Shown: positions 22,666-34,828, numbered from the stretch's first letter. The stretch is 64,000 nucleotides of DNA from Hexactinellida sp. DTS-2022 (GCA_028753945.1 JAPNXP010000009.1:1922001-1986000), one strand, 5' to 3'. Program-made: numbers and translations. Notes: a model not told the origin generated them from the sequence alone.

Positions 22666-24333
22666 CTATGCGAACCCATCCAAGAAGTCCGATTTAGGTC
22701 GCTCTATGAAGTCAGCAGGTCTGAAACAGAACAGATAGAGGTTGTATAGTTTCAGAGACAATGAGCGAGCTTGAATCTTGCTAGTCAGGTCTCTGGCTCC
22801 TGAAATGTTGAAGTACTGAGTGCGTCTGGCTGTGATGTAGCTGAATTGGAAGTAGCAGAGCAGCCCTCCCTGCACAGCGACCAGAATGTTGTAGCTCCAC
22901 ATGGCGGTAACCCACGGCTCGTTGGTCCAGCCGTACGACAAGACAGAGTACGGATGTGTACTGCCTGATACCATGGATAAACTGATGTATCCCATTATCA
23001 GCCAGAGTATCGAGCTGGTGAACAGAAACGCTACCATGATCACAAAGATTCGGTGGTTCCTGTGCCCTACACAGGTGTTCATCCAGGCGCAGTGGTGGTC
23101 AAACCCCCGGACACACCAGTCGCAGAGCTTGCAGTGCTTAGTCTTTGGGGGCTGAAATATGCCGCATGAGTAACAGAAAGTAAACTCAGACTGATAGTCC
23201 TTTGCGAGGTCCCGGATGGTAAAGTTCCCCCCCAGGTGTTCCTTCCTCACGACCCCGGGATCCATGAACTTGGCGCGCAAGTACAGGAAGAGCGCTATAA
23301 ATCCAAGCATAACGTCAAAGGTTAGGAAATGTCCATAGTCCTCCCATAGCAGAGGCACGCCCCTGTACAACGCGCACGTGGCAGAGTGGAAGAGTCCCAG
23401 GACCAGCCAGCCCATGGCGGCGGGGTTCGAGGGCCCGGCGGGGTGCGCTATGCGGTGCGTGTGCACCAGCAGCTGAGGCACGCCCACTATGAGGAAGGCA
23501 GCAGTCGGCAGCGAGTACCAGAGCGAGTAGTACGTGAGCAGATAGAACGCCAGCGCCATGGAAAGGCCGGGCGTGAGGAAGTTGAACAGCCAGGTGTGGT
23601 AGGGCCAGGAGAGTCGCGGATAATTAGCGATGAATTCCGCGTTGGCCGCCCGCACTCTGCCCAAGAACGGATCCTCAAACCCGGCTAGCTCTCCGGGCGT
23701 GTAGTCGTCCAAGTTCCGCATGCGTATCTGCTCCTTTGCCCGGCGTCGGAAGAGCTCCCATATGATCCTATTGTTGATCTGTCCATCTTTGAGCGCGTAG
23801 TGCAGTGGGATGTTGTGGACTGAGTCCGGGCAGGCGGGGTCAGCTCGCAGGCTGCGCATTAGGAAAGTGACAGCCTCATAGCAGTTCCCCTTGACAGCTA
23901 AATGCAGCGGCGTCTGTATGTCCTTGTCTGTAGTCGATGTCGAGAATGAGTGCACCTCGCTCAAGTACAGTATAATATCAACGCTGTTGTAAGCAGCGGC
24001 TAGATGCATACAGGTTTGTTCCCCTGGAGCCAGAGCGTGCAGGTCTGCGCCTAGCTCGAACAGCAAGTTCAGCAAGTAGAGGTTCCCTTTCTTCACAGCT
24101 AAGTGCACAGGGCAGCACTGATCAGCGTCCAGCGCATTCAAATCTGCGTTGTTTCGAGCGAGCACAGTCAAGAGAAGGGATCTCTCTTCCTTAGCGGCTC
24201 TGTGCACTATCGTGTCTCCGTCCAAGTCCCTCACATTGGGGTCCAGCTTCCTCTGCTGAATAACCACCTCAAAGTCGTCCAGAGGCCTCCCGTCTCTCGC
24301 CACCAGGAGGTACGCGTCGAACACATCCTTGAT
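22666..24333 (-). CDS. ankyrin-repeat DHHC palmitoyltransferase (ZDHHC13/17-like), start not resolved
   Basis: One large exon encodes 555 residues. About five ankyrin repeats (residues 35-195; [50 protein letters not shown]) are followed by membrane segments and a cysteine-rich DHHC domain ([30 protein letters not shown] at about 412-415). A DPG motif (FMDPGVV) precedes it. Family: Golgi-located S-acyltransferases that pass a fatty acid from the DHHC cysteine to protein cysteines. The exon begins after an acceptor (CCCAATAG) at 24335-24334 and has no early in-frame ATG, so a short upstream exon must supply the start. The 205 bp up to the tectonic stop offers only a weak candidate (ATG near 24513, donor GCT|GTAGCT). 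It may instead start further upstream or be trans-spliced. Confidence 0.9.
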   Translation of the reverse strand: MKDVFDAYLLVARDGRPLDDFEVVIQQRKLDPNVRDLDGDTIVHRAAKEERSLLLTVLARNNADLNALDADQCCPVHLAVKKGNLYLLNLLFELGADLHALAPGEQTCMHLAAAYNSVDIILYLSEVHSFSTSTTDKDIQTPLHLAVKGNCYEAVTFLMRSLRADPACPDSVHNIPLHYALKDGQINNRIIWELFRRRAKEQIRMRNLDDYTPGELAGFEDPFLGRVRAANAEFIANYPRLSWPYHTWLFNFLTPGLSMALAFYLLTYYSLWYSLPTAAFLIVGVPQLLVHTHRIAHPAGPSNPAAMGWLVLGLFHSATCALYRGVPLLWEDYGHFLTFDVMLGFIALFLYLRAKFMDPGVVRKEHLGGNFTIRDLAKDYQSEFTFCYSCGIFQPPKTKHCKLCDWCVRGFDHHCAWMNTCVGHRNHRIFVIMVAFLFTSSILWLIMGYISLSMVSGSTHPYSVLSYGWTNEPWVTAMWSYNILVAVQGGLLCYFQFSYITARRTQYFNISGARDLTSKIQARSLSLKLYNLYLFCFRPADFIERPKSDFLDGFA

Positions 24334-24538
24334 CTATTGGGAGAGAGCGGCGTTATAGCTGTTGTGCAATACAATCAAATATTATATCATAAATCGAATC
24401 ATTGTTGCTCAATATGTGATTAATAGACATTAATCAGAGATATTGTGTAATAGATAAGCAAGTGCAATAGAGCTACAGCTAAATAAGTGATTATTTGGTT
24501 CATTAAATCAGTAGTGCTGCGAGCGCTGATATTACAAG

Positions 24539-26209
24539 TCAAAATAAGAAATTAACTGCGGTGTATAGGAGAGTAGCAAGGATAAGAGAGAGAAGGAAGG
24601 AAACGTAGAATCCGTCTAGCGGGTCAAGTCTCGACGGGAAGCGCTCGAGATGGAGAGAGCCCATAGAACTATAGAGCGGGTAGAACAGCTGATCGGCTCT
24701 GTAGCAGGGCTCGCGGCAAGTGGGGGTGTATCTGAGACTGGAGCGAGGCGGGGGAGAGGAGAAGACCAGTGGCACTTCAACAAACTCCACACTCGTAGAG
24801 ATTTGGACAGCCCACATTCCGTTAGCTGCCAGCAGCTGTGGGGCAGGTGCTTCCGAATAGCGCAGCTCAGCAGCAGCCCCCACCAGCTCCAGGATCGGCT
24901 GGCTGCCCGCTGACCCGGCGCGGGAGTAGAGGTAGCGCGCGGCGAGGCGGGAGGGGAGGGAGCAGGGCGAGCGGACAGCGGGGGGAACATTGGCGAGAAT
25001 GATTGGGACCCAGTGGGAGGGGTCCGTGCTAGAAGCGCGCCTGGATCTGGCGACATGTGTGGCACTCAGGAGAGTGCGGAACAGCTGCGACAGGTCCAGC
25101 TGGAGGGCAGTGCAGTTAAAGCCAGGAGAGAGCAGCAGAGAACAACCGGAGTATGCATTGTCGAGAAATTCCACATTTCTTGGGATTATAGTGGAGCAGT
25201 GGCCGTTAGAAGAAGTGAGTAACGCGCCACCAGAGGGTTGAAAGGCGCCTGTGATATTGCTCTGAGCCCCAAACAGGAGTTCGCTGCCTCCGAGGTACCC
25301 TAGGGTGAGCTGCTCCAGGGCAGAAGTGCCCAGGTCAGGAGTTGATCGAGTTTGATTCGAAATATACTTGTAACGGAGATTATATTCTTGGAGGATTAAC
25401 GGTACAGGGAACAGTGCAGGTAGCTGAATTAGTCTAATCTCGTCTTGAATTCCAATGATCCCCTCGTGTGACCAAGTGATAACCCTGTGAGAGGACAGGA
25501 GAGCGTGTAGACAGCTGTCGGAGGAACAGCTGGAGAAGTTAGCCTCAGAGCAGACAGAGAACTCAGGCGTGTCCAGAAGCGAGACTCCCTGCGCAGTGTC
25601 TGCAGCATACGCTCTAATCCACTGAGTGTAGTCAGTGCAGAGGTGGAGAGAGGTGGGCAGCACCTGCGTGAACGGAGATAGGATGGAGGGCTGGGTGAGT
25701 GGGTAAGGAAGATAGGGGAGACAAGATGTTTGTATGTTTCGTAGGTAGGAAGTGGGAGAGGAAACACACTCGCTATTCGGACCAGGGATGGGATACGTGA
25801 AATAGTGTGTATACCCACCTCTCAATGAGAGGAGGGGGTCTCCGTACTTATAGTAACCCGCTGTGGAGCTGGGTGGGTCGGTAGGGGGCAGAGACAGTTC
25901 GAACGGTATGTTGCCGGATGCCAGGGACTGGAACTGATCAGGAGCTACAGTAGCAGGACTGGGATAGAATAAACCGAGGAAAGGGCTGTTGTCTAGGGAC
26001 AAGTCGAGAAACTGGTCAGGGAATGAGCGTGAGATTTGATTAGCAACGGGAGAAGGGTTACAGAATGCAAGCTGTTTATACTGATCTCCACAGTCTCGGT
26101 CGCAACAGCAGCTGGGCTGACAAGTGTCCGGGAAGAGATTACACGGACAAGAGACCTGTGCAGTGACTCCTGTCAACATGCCAATGTAGAGCAGAGCGAG
26201 AGATGCCAT
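24539..26209 (-). CDS. tectonic family protein (ciliary transition zone), intronless
   Basis: Tectonics are secreted or membrane-anchored proteins of the ciliary transition-zone MKS complex. The chosen start at 26209 (MASLALLYIGMLTGVTA) gives a typical signal peptide and 556 aa; two in-frame ATGs lie up to 15 codons upstream. Directly after the signal comes the tectonic cysteine motif CPCNLFPDTCQPSCCCDRDC. The C-terminus has a hydrophobic segment of about 22 residues (FYVSFLLSLILATLLYTAV), as in TCTN2/3-like members. No intron interrupts the coding region. A donor-like AG|GTGAGT at about 26284 suggests an intron in the 5' leader. Which vertebrate paralogue (TCTN1-3) it corresponds to cannot be said. 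Confidence 0.87.
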   Translation of the reverse strand: MASLALLYIGMLTGVTAQVSCPCNLFPDTCQPSCCCDRDCGDQYKQLAFCNPSPVANQISRSFPDQFLDLSLDNSPFLGLFYPSPATVAPDQFQSLASGNIPFELSLPPTDPPSSTAGYYKYGDPLLSLRGGYTHYFTYPIPGPNSECVSSPTSYLRNIQTSCLPYLPYPLTQPSILSPFTQVLPTSLHLCTDYTQWIRAYAADTAQGVSLLDTPEFSVCSEANFSSCSSDSCLHALLSSHRVITWSHEGIIGIQDEIRLIQLPALFPVPLILQEYNLRYKYISNQTRSTPDLGTSALEQLTLGYLGGSELLFGAQSNITGAFQPSGGALLTSSNGHCSTIIPRNVEFLDNAYSGCSLLLSPGFNCTALQLDLSQLFRTLLSATHVARSRRASSTDPSHWVPIILANVPPAVRSPCSLPSRLAARYLYSRAGSAGSQPILELVGAAAELRYSEAPAPQLLAANGMWAVQISTSVEFVEVPLVFSSPPPRSSLRYTPTCREPCYRADQLFYPLYSSMGSLHLERFPSRLDPLDGFYVSFLLSLILATLLYTAVNFLF

Positions 26210-26215
26210 GTTAGT

Positions 26216-27040
26216 ATACATAAATTCAGATAATACACCTAATACGTATAGCATAAAATCAATATTCTAACTAATTTTAACTCACCTCAAGATTGTTTAT
26301 TTGATCCATAACGTTTAATCATCAGTAAGAATAAGCTAGTATTTAAAGATGAGATATACTAAATATCTGGTTCTCCGAAATCTTAAACCCTCAGGAAAAA
26401 ACAAAATATGCTCTAACCGGAGCGATCGATAGTAAGAGGGCACCGAATTTTGCACATATTTCATTGGCAATATTTTTTCAAGGGGGGGGGCATGTGCCCC
26501 CCGTGCTCCTTCAAAAATCCGTCACTGAAAAGTTACAAGAAATGAAGGAGAATAGTTGATTATGATTCTTTGCAAATACGTACCTACTTTATACTTCAGA
26601 CTACAAAAGGTGTTAAGTTACACGAAAATCATATGACTCAAGTGAGAAAGCAAAACTTAATTAAATGTGGGTATCAAATTATCATTTCACATTGTTTAAT
26701 TAATTAATATCATGAATAATTGGTAACCAATTATTTCAGAATCATTCCAAAAGTTAGAGATTTCCACATTTTGATAAAATTGTGTTTGCAACATTTCGTT
26801 TAAATACTACTCTCAGTTGCTTTCCAAATGAAATCTTGTAATAGTCATCTCCCTGGCATAACTTATGCCGAAAGTTGTTAATTAAATGGACAATACTCGT
26901 TGGGTGCATCTTCAAGAGAAGAACTCCTACTTTAGTGCAGATGTTTGATAACTAGAATATCAACTTGCTATGCTCTGATGCAATTCTGGCAAAGTTAAAA
27001 TAAAAAAGAAACGTTTCAAACAGTCTCTGCATGATAGTCA
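26216..27040. other. intergenic DNA
   Basis: AAAATCCGTCACTG at 26514-26527, preceded by a G-run/C-run pair (26480-26502), resembles one end of a hAT-like element. Nothing else recognised. Confidence 0.35.
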
Positions 27041-27155
27041 CAAGGTTGCCGTTGGGAAGAGAATTTCAATTCCCATTCCATTCCACTTCCCATGAAGTTA
27101 CTAGAACCTCCTGATTAGTGAGAATAGACAATAGAGGTGTAACATTGAATATAAG

Positions 27156-27347
27156 TACAGCCGAAATCGGATTATTTTGCCATCGGATTATTTTGTTTTA
27201 TCGGATTATTTTGTCCTAATATTCGAGGAAAATTATGATATATATACCATTTTGCATGGATATCCTACCGAGTTTATTTGTCTATCGGATTATTTTGTCG
27301 AATTATCCATGAAAAGAGTTGGACAAAATAATCCGATTTCGACTGTA
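27156..27347. mobile_element. pogo-like MITE, family P1, copy 2
   Basis: The ends are TACAGCCGAAATCGGA and TCCGATTTCGACTGTA, TA-bounded. The 192-bp body is the reverse complement of the copy at 15877-16069. Confidence 0.8.
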
Positions 27348-27371
27348 CTGTATTACCTCACTGTACTATTG

Positions 27372-29654
27372 GTATTCGGCGGGTCTGACTGAATGGAGGG
27401 AAATGGTGGAAAACGACTGAATGGTGGAAAATGGCTGAATGGTGGTGTCACGGAAATTTTGGTCCCCTTGGAAAATTGGTCCCTCTGAGGTTTATGTTTA
27501 TTTAGTTACCGTATTACTAGAATAGTAGCCTAGCCGATTTTCGTCATATTGGGACCAGACATTTTTAGGAATAAACCTTCACTGGAAAAATTGTGCCCCG
27601 AAAAATTGATCCGGGACCAAAATTCCATGGAAAACTGGCCCTAGGACCATTTTTCCATGGAATTTTGGTCCCGGATCAATTTTTCGGGGCACAATTTTTC
27701 CAGTGACAGGTTTATTCCTAAAAATGTTTGGTCCCAATATGACGAAAATCGGCTAGGCTACTATTCTAGTAATACGGTAACTAAATAAACATAAACCTCA
27801 TAGGAACCAATTTTCCACTGAACGACCAAATTTCCAGAAAATTTTGGTCCCCCGGTCACAGGCCTGGGGTAATAGTAATATGTAATAGTAATTGTATTAG
27901 TAACGATTACATTTTAGAAGTAATAGTAATAGTAATAAGTAATAGTGTTTCAAATAGGATGTAATAGTAATAGAACCTATTGTAATAGGAATTATCTATT
28001 ACAATTCTAAAACTTCGGACTGGCTTATTTGATTTTTCGTGAAGAAATAGGAAGTTGTTAAAATAAAATTAAGGCAAGATGATTATCGTTTTGAATTTGT
28101 CACTTTATTAAAATTAGTTGTTTTATTGAAATTAGTTGTTTGCTTAGATTAGATAATATGTTTTGTTCAGGGTTCTTGCCAGGATTTTTTGTTGTATGGG
28201 TGGGGTACATGAGAGTGAGATATTACTTAATGTCAATGTTTTAATGAAACCTTCAAAAAATAATATTGACTCGAAGGGCACATGCACACTTACGACATGT
28301 GAATAAAGGGTACAATAGTATTCAAGAAGGGCATGCACCTTTTGATAGAGGCCTAGCGAGAACCTTGGTTTGTTTGTGTGGGATAATCATTTAAAATAAT
28401 AAACTTCAGACATTCTGAATCATAGCAAAGTCTTAGTAAATGTCGGGGCTGACTGAATAGTGGAATCTAGTGGAATCTAGTGGAATCCAGTGAAATCTAG
28501 TGGAATCTAGTGGAATCTAGGGGGACTGAATGGTGGAATCTAGTGGAATTACTAAATTTTAGTGGAATTGACTGAACGGTGGAATCGAGTGGATTTTCTA
28601 AAAACCGACTGAACAGTGGAATCGAGTGGAATCTTTGACTGAATAGTGGAATCGAGTGGAATTTGACTGAATAGTGGAATCGAGTGGAATTTGATTAAAT
28701 TGTTAAACACTACGTATATGCTATAAGCTACGTGTGTATCATATTACGTTAATTTTCGCCCATGTAAAATTGTTTGCAATGATTAAACTAGTGTTGTGCA
28801 TGAAGTGGCACAATATGATACTATATTAGTATTCTTACTAATCATCTCTATTGAACTGCCCAATGAATACCAACTGGATTTGATAAGGAATTGTTGATAA
28901 ATAATGTTAATAAGATGTGTCTAAATAACATGGTAACAAAGCCTAACTAATAAATCCTATTGTGTCACTTCATGCGAAAATTAACGTAATATGATACACA
29001 CGTAGCTTATAGCATATACGTAGTGTTTAACAATTTAATCAAATTCCACTCGATTACACTATTCAGTCAAATTCCACTAGATTCCACTATTCAGTCAAAT
29101 TCCACTCGATTCCACTATTCAGTCAAAGATTCCACTCGATTCCACTGTTCAGTCGGTTTTTAGAAAATCCACTCGATTCCACCGTTCAGTCAATTCCACT
29201 AAAATTTAGTAATTCCACTAGATTCCACCATTCAGTCACCCTAGATTCCACTAGATTCCACTAGATTCCACTAGATTCCACTATTCAGTCAGCCCCGTAA
29301 ATGTCTAGTAATAGTAAAAGTAATAATAAAAGTAATAGTAATAGTAATATATTACATATTATAATAATGTAATTGTAATAGTAATAGTAATAGGAAGAAA
29401 TATAAGTAATAGTAATAGTAATATATTACATTTTAGAGTAATTGACCCCAGGCCTGCCCCCGGACCAATTTACCAAGGGGACCAAAATTTCCGTGACACC
29501 ACCATTAAGCCATTTTCTACCATTCAGTCGTTTCCCACCATTTTCCACCTTTCAGTCGATTTTAGAAATCCCACCACTTTCCACCATTCAGTCATTTCGA
29601 CGAAAATTCAGAAATTCCACCATTTTCCACCATTCAGTGAGACCCATATTCGGC
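27372..29654. mobile_element. 2.3-kb nest of foldback (palindromic) elements
   Basis: The outermost ends GGGTCTGACTGAA (27381) and its complement (29645) are flanked by GTATTCGGC and ATATTCGGC, a 9-bp duplication with one mismatch. Inside, successive inverted pairs occur: TGTCACGGAAATTTTGG (27446) with its complement ending 29498; CAGGCCTGGGG (27859) with its complement ending 29456; arrays of TAATAG on both sides; and GGGGCTGACTGAATAG (28445) with its complement ending 29296. The left half also contains its own palindrome of about 330 bp centred near 27637. Long arms built from short tandem repeats and 9-bp duplications fit foldback or Mutator-like elements. No protein is encoded. Confidence 0.75.
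28436..29305. mobile_element. 852-bp foldback element with perfect 9-bp target duplication
   Basis: The innermost layer of the nest spans 28445-29296 and is flanked by GTAAATGTC at 28436-28444 and 29297-29305. Its arms carry tandem GTGGAATC(T/G)A units and the phrase CTACGTATATGCTATAAGC. The central loop (about 28840-28970) is unique sequence shared, but inverted, with the element at 50906-51360. The right arm lacks about 43 bp present in the left arm. Confidence 0.85.
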
Positions 29655-29759
29655 TCTGTAATATTTCAATCAATTTCAAGTACTATCTCCATAGAATTCC
29701 CATGGGAATTCCAACATGAAAATTTTTCCATTCTCATACCCACGGGAACCTGAATTGAT

Positions 29760-31160
29760 AGAGCTATAGAATTTCCTTTGGTATGGAGAACCTTTATTAA
29801 CTAATAAATGGTTCTCCTATCTTTGCAGTAACAGCTTGTTTTTGCTACTACTACAATCGAGTGTTTCTGGAGACTCACCTCAGTTCTCCAGGTTGCAAGA
29901 CAGTGTTTCGGTCCCTTCAAAACCTTTTAATACTATGTAATACCTGATAATACGAACAAGTTCGACAGTCCCAGTAACAAGATATTTTTCATCTCTTTTC
30001 TAGTAGACGTCGCAACGGGCCTATATCTTTGGTCCGAGCCCGGCCCGACTCACAGAGGCCCTAGCCCTGCCTAATAATAACTTGTCTGCAATCAAAACTT
30101 AGATATTCACCCAATCCCACCAAGATATGAGATATCACGTAATGAAATACGTAGTTGTATAAATGGATGATCGTATAAACCAGGTGTCAGCAACCTTTTA
30201 AGCCTGCGGGCCAGATTGAGCCATTTACCTCTACCGGACAGTGAGTTTATACAGAATTCTGGTGTTTTGCTGATCAATACTACCTCTAAATCCCTATTTT
30301 CCGCATTGTCATTCAATAATTAAGTAAAAGGTTTGCTATAGAATATTCGAATATTCATTGGTTTTAGCCTTAGTAAATGCCCCCAGTACCCCAGTATTAC
30401 GTATTATTAATAAATGTATGAAGTAAGTTTACTAACGTTAATATAATTTTTGATATCATTAATGCAATTATTCGAGTGCTCATTATTTCACTTCAGAGGT
30501 GCGGCGGCGCGAGGGTGGGGCCAGGTGGGCCTGTGCCCCACCTCATTAATGTAAGTGTGCCCCAGTTTAATAGCCTGTGCCCCACCAGTGGCGGCCGGCT
30601 AGCGCCGCCACTATCTCACATCAATTAGATATGGGCCGTGTCATGCTGCTGTCTGTTCACAGTTTTCTTAGTCATTTGCTTCATGAACAATTCTTTCTAT
30701 GTACTTCAACTCTTCACAGACACAGGTAAATTCAGATGCTAATTGATATCAATGCGTTTCGATATTTTGACCAAGAGACTGAAATATCATACGTAGAACA
30801 GGTGGGCAAGGGTCCAAGATTTCTAGCAATGACTATTTAGTTCTGGGCCCTTATTTGCAATTACCCATATACTACGTTCGATCAATTATCCTTTCTTATA
30901 TGTAGGTAGTTTACATAAAATTAATCCTTGTATCTAAATACGTAGACTAAGAGGGAATTATTATATGTATTAAATGACAAAATTATGTTAGAGAAAACAA
31001 TCAAGGAGCTTAGTGTTTTTCAGAATATTGTACAGAATCGAATGCCCGAAATATGATTCAAAGCCTTTGTATAAAAGGGATAGGGAGCGATACATGTTAT
31101 TATATTAGAATAAATACTGACATCTGAAATCGAGATACTGAGTACTGTAGTGTATATTGA
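29760..31160. other. intergenic DNA with hAT-like fragments
   Basis: CAGGTGTCAGCAACCTTTTAA near 30181 with GCGGGCCAGATTG is a single hAT-type end. Positions 30497-30613 are a second copy of the GGTGGGG/CCCCACCTCATTAAT element seen at 16799-16885, ending in GGCTAGCGCCGCCACT. No gene seen. Confidence 0.45.
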
Positions 31161-34100
31161 CTAATTAACTCCAAGCAACTTTTCAGACAGAATTTCAGCT
31201 GTGATCTCTTCAGGAAGTAAATACCCGAAACTGTCGTCATCAATAGAGGAGAGAGGCTCAGTCAGGTCGGGATCTTCTCCAGACGTTAGGCCTAAAAGAG
31301 AAAAATAAATACTAACTAATTACAAGTTAATATCAGTTTTAACGAAGTCGGATATAGCGAAATACCCCTTTAAGTTATAAGTAACTAATTACATTATATT
31401 TTTCCCAGACGGATAAATAGTTGATTTTACTACACTTAAATCGAAGTAACTAAGGGTGCCTTAGGCATATTATTAATTAATGATTTAATTATGAGCATCC
31501 ATATCTCTTTAAATATTACGGGAATTTACTGTATTACTTGCTGTATTTACCATAGCCCAGGGTTGTGCGAGAGGTGGTCGAAGATCGATTAGAACTGGTC
31601 GCGTATAAGAGGCGGTCGACCCAACCAACTCCTAACAATGTCCGCTTAGAATTTTTTTCCAATTTTGTCTCATAGAAAATTAGAAATGAATATTTTTTAT
31701 AAAATATTTTATAAAAAATATTAATCATGTTTCTATAGTCGCTTTAATTTAACGAGTATACTCTAATGCACCTAGCACTGTAGCTAGACAGTCTGCCAGT
31801 TCTGCCTCTGTCATTTGCTCTCCGCCGCTCTCGAGCATCTCCAGCAGCTCCCCCCTCTCCACCCCCCCGGCGCCCTCCCCCAGCACGTGCAGCGCCTCCG
31901 ATAGGTGGAAGGGGTGCAGGCCGTAGGCTGGCCGGTGGTTAACGAATAAGCGAATGAATCCCTCGAGGTCTATGCTAGCTGAGTGCTGGCCCGTCTCCAC
32001 GTACTGAGAGAACTTCACTTCGTTCAGAAGGTCAGCTATCTCTTGCTCGGAGGGGAAGAAGCCCAGAGCGCGTAGGACGCTAGGAATCTGGTCAATTGGA
32101 ATGGTGGTGCTCACCTGTTAATTAATATATATTACACACAAGAGACAAGACGCACAGTAGATTCCAATAGTGCGCACCTGCCTGCTGGAGCTGTGCTCGA
32201 TGCCTTCGCTCCTGAGCTGAGCGTAGTAGAACTGCTCCTCCATCTCTCGGTAGAACTCCCCGCTGCGGCCCCCCTGCAGCAGCTCGTAGAATGGAGCCAT
32301 GTCCGCGCCGCCTAGCCGCACGTGTGCGTCCAGAATGCCCGGGTTAACTCTCCACTGGAACACACAGCAGTCCTCGCCCCCGGCTGTGAACACGAATCTG
32401 CCGTCGTGACTCGTCACGAGATTCACCACCTACAACAGTATCAGTAGCAGAGGTGCTAAAACCACATTCCTACCGACCTGTCCGGGGTGGGCAATGGTAG
32501 CCATGTAGTGATACGGGTTGCCGGACATAGGCAGCACTGCCATGCCCACTTTGTCGTGGGTTATGAAGGCCAGGTAGCGCGCCAACTGGTCCCCCTCCTC
32601 GGAGCGGAGCAGCGGCTGCGGCAGCAGCGCCATGCGCTGTATCGGATCTCCGTAGGCGGGGCCCAGCACCGTCTGGCGACACAGGGCAGTGGTGGAGTTG
32701 TACAGTCGCAGCTTGAACTGATTGTTAGCGACCAGGAAGAAGGACTCCTTGGTGAGAGGGGGGTAGGGGAGGAAGCAGGTGGGACAGGCGGACTGCTCGA
32801 TGCGGACCATCTCGCCGATGACTAGGTTGTTCTCCGAGCTGCTGGAGAGGTCGTAGCGTATCAAGAGCCGGTCCCAGCCCAGCGAATAGAGGGAGACCGG
32901 ACTCTTTCCCCCCTCAGAGAAGAACAGGAGGTCCACGATCGGCTTGTAATGGGATCTGTACTTGGCTACAGAAATACAATAACACTACTCTTCAGGGCAG
33001 CTCGACAGTACCTAGATAGGAGTAAGTCCAGTCCACAGTCCTGCCGTTAGCAGCCGCCAGAGCAGCCTTCCCTGCGAACACCACCACGCAGCAGTCCGCG
33101 TCGCAGAGCGCCAGGTACCGGTTGTCCGGGGAGAACACGATCTTAGTCACGCACTCGTGGGAGAACTTGAGCGGGCCAGTGACGGTGCGCAGCGTGATCG
33201 CGTCCAGCACGAGGAGAGTTCCGTCCAGCGCACCGGCTGCCAGGGCCCCGCCGGAGGAGTCGTACGCCAGACAGAAGAGGAGGAGGTCGGAGGGGAACTG
33301 ACGGGTGGCCAGGACCCGGTGTCGGGTGTAGTCCCACACCTTCAGTCTGCCGCTGTACCCGCCCATCGCAACCAGGTCCTGCGAAGGGTGCGCGGAGAGC
33401 GCGCAGAGAAAGGAGCTGTGCTCCTCCTTCAGTTTGTCGATGCTGTGACCGTCTCCAGTCACGTGCACCAGTTCTGAATCCATGGTCCCTACGGACGGAA
33501 AGGAAATTGTATCGGGTATGTATCGGATTATATAATAATTCGGTTATATATTAAATACTCAGTATACAAAGGCGACTAGGTTAGTATGTAAAAGCATACC
33601 GGCCATGAAGTTAGGGACGGAGAACTTGCTCTGCTGAATGGTAGTTTCCTTAGGCAGCAGGTGCTTGTGCAGTTTCCTCTCCGAGACAGAGACTGCGAAA
33701 GAGATGGAGTTGATAGGACCCGTGGCTACTCGCTCCTTCCACTGAGTCAGCTTCAGGTCTCTGTCCAGGAAGCTGACCTCTCCCTTCGCGTTGCCTAGCA
33801 CCAGGTACTGGCACAGGGACTGCACGCAGGTCAGGGCCACGCCCTCTGAGTGCTGATACAGCTTGAGCACTCTCTTCAGCTGGGAGCCCTCCTGCGAGGG
33901 AGAGGTCCACACTAGGATGTTCCCCTCTGACGTCAGAGTGAGCACGTTAGGGGACTCGGGTACGAACTGAGAGAGAGTGAACCCTCCAATCGCCCTGTTG
34001 AAGTCCTGTCCGGAGGCTGTCTGCACGGAGGACCTGTAGGAGCGTCTGTCCCACTCCACAAACGCGACCTCTGTCCGTCCAGTGCACAGCAGCTGGGAGC

Positions 34101-34828
34101 TGTCGGACTTGTTGAACAGAACCTACCAATGCAATGCGTCTCATAATGCGAGCTAGAGTGATTAATACACGCGCTATCTGGTGCAGTGACAAGTTACCTG
34201 CATGAGCTGTCCGCCGGCCGATACGCTGGCTAGAGTAATCGAGTGCAGCGGCGAGGTGTCCGCCAGACTCCACTCCCAGAGAGACAGCACCTGGGAGCCG
34301 GTCTCCTCGCGGCCCGGCCCCGAGCAGCTGAGGGTGGCCAGGAACCTGGAGTCCGAACTGAGGTCCACTGAAGTACAGCCCCCATACAGAGGCTCGTAGA
34401 AGATCTGATTCCATATACAGAAGAGTAGAAATTAGTAAATTATTTCTCAAGACTAATAAATTAATGTATAAACAGCGACCACACACCTGCACAGGTGTCG
34501 CTTCCGGTCCCCTCTCGCGCTCCTGCACGCTCATGTCCCAGAGAATGACGGAGCAGCTGGCAGCGGACTCCTCCGCGTCGGCGGTCGCTACCCACTGCTT
34601 GTCGGCGCTGACCGCCAGACAGGTGATCTCGTTCCTGTGTCCCTGCAGCAGCACCTCTCGGTCCGCCTGGCAGTCGTACCAAACAGCTGTGTTGGAGCAC
34701 GCGTAGAGCACGCAGGCCCGGAGGTCAGAGAGCGTCATGTTGTGCGCAGGCACCTGGCTGTTGAGTCCGTAGGCCCAGTGGAGACTCAGGCAGTGGTGGT
34801 CTGTCGGCTTGTGTTTCTCAGAGCTCAT
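31161..34828 (-). CDS. CFAP251: CFAP251 (WDR66) cilia- and flagella-associated WD-repeat protein, 8 exons
   Basis: In the family this protein belongs to the calmodulin- and spoke-associated complex at radial spoke 3 of motile axonemes. Exons: 34828-34487, 34404-34198, 34122-33600, 33488-33012, 32965-32478, 32429-32178, 32114-31772, 31291-31161; all phases agree, giving 920 aa. WD40-type blades run through most of the protein (HRNEITCLAVSADKQWVATA, SAHPSQDLVAMGGYSGRLKV, FTAGGEDCCVFQW). The C-terminal quarter has the family's EF-hand-like region (PIDQIPSVLRALGFFPSEQE, GEQMTEAELADCLATVLG) and ends LPEEITAEILSEKLLG, close to vertebrate CFAP251. The acidic N-terminal extension of the human protein is absent. 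Introns are 46-480 bp. The start codon is only 207 bp from the glutamate dehydrogenase stop on the same strand. Confidence 0.95.

Larger units (their letters stand above)
27041..29760. repeat. outer remnant of the GTTGCCGTGGG foldback family around the palindrome nest
   Basis: CAAGGTTGCCGTTGGG at about 27043-27058 and CCCACGGGAACCTG near 29740-29753 match the terminal sequences of the 332-bp element at 3828-4159, in inverted orientation. Everything between them (a pogo-like MITE and the 2.3-kb foldback nest) would then be later insertions. No exact target duplication is visible, so this outermost layer is tentative. Confidence 0.4.

Noticed and set aside
27041..29760. 8-bp target duplication for the outermost GTTGCCGTGGG layer
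   Set aside because: TGATAG occurs on both sides but at different distances from the ends, so a true duplication cannot be claimed.
33947..34477. Extension of the first CFAP251 exon as a 296-codon frame
   Set aside because: Homology and the donor after 34487 show splicing to 34404; the extension is intronic or out of frame with the next exon.
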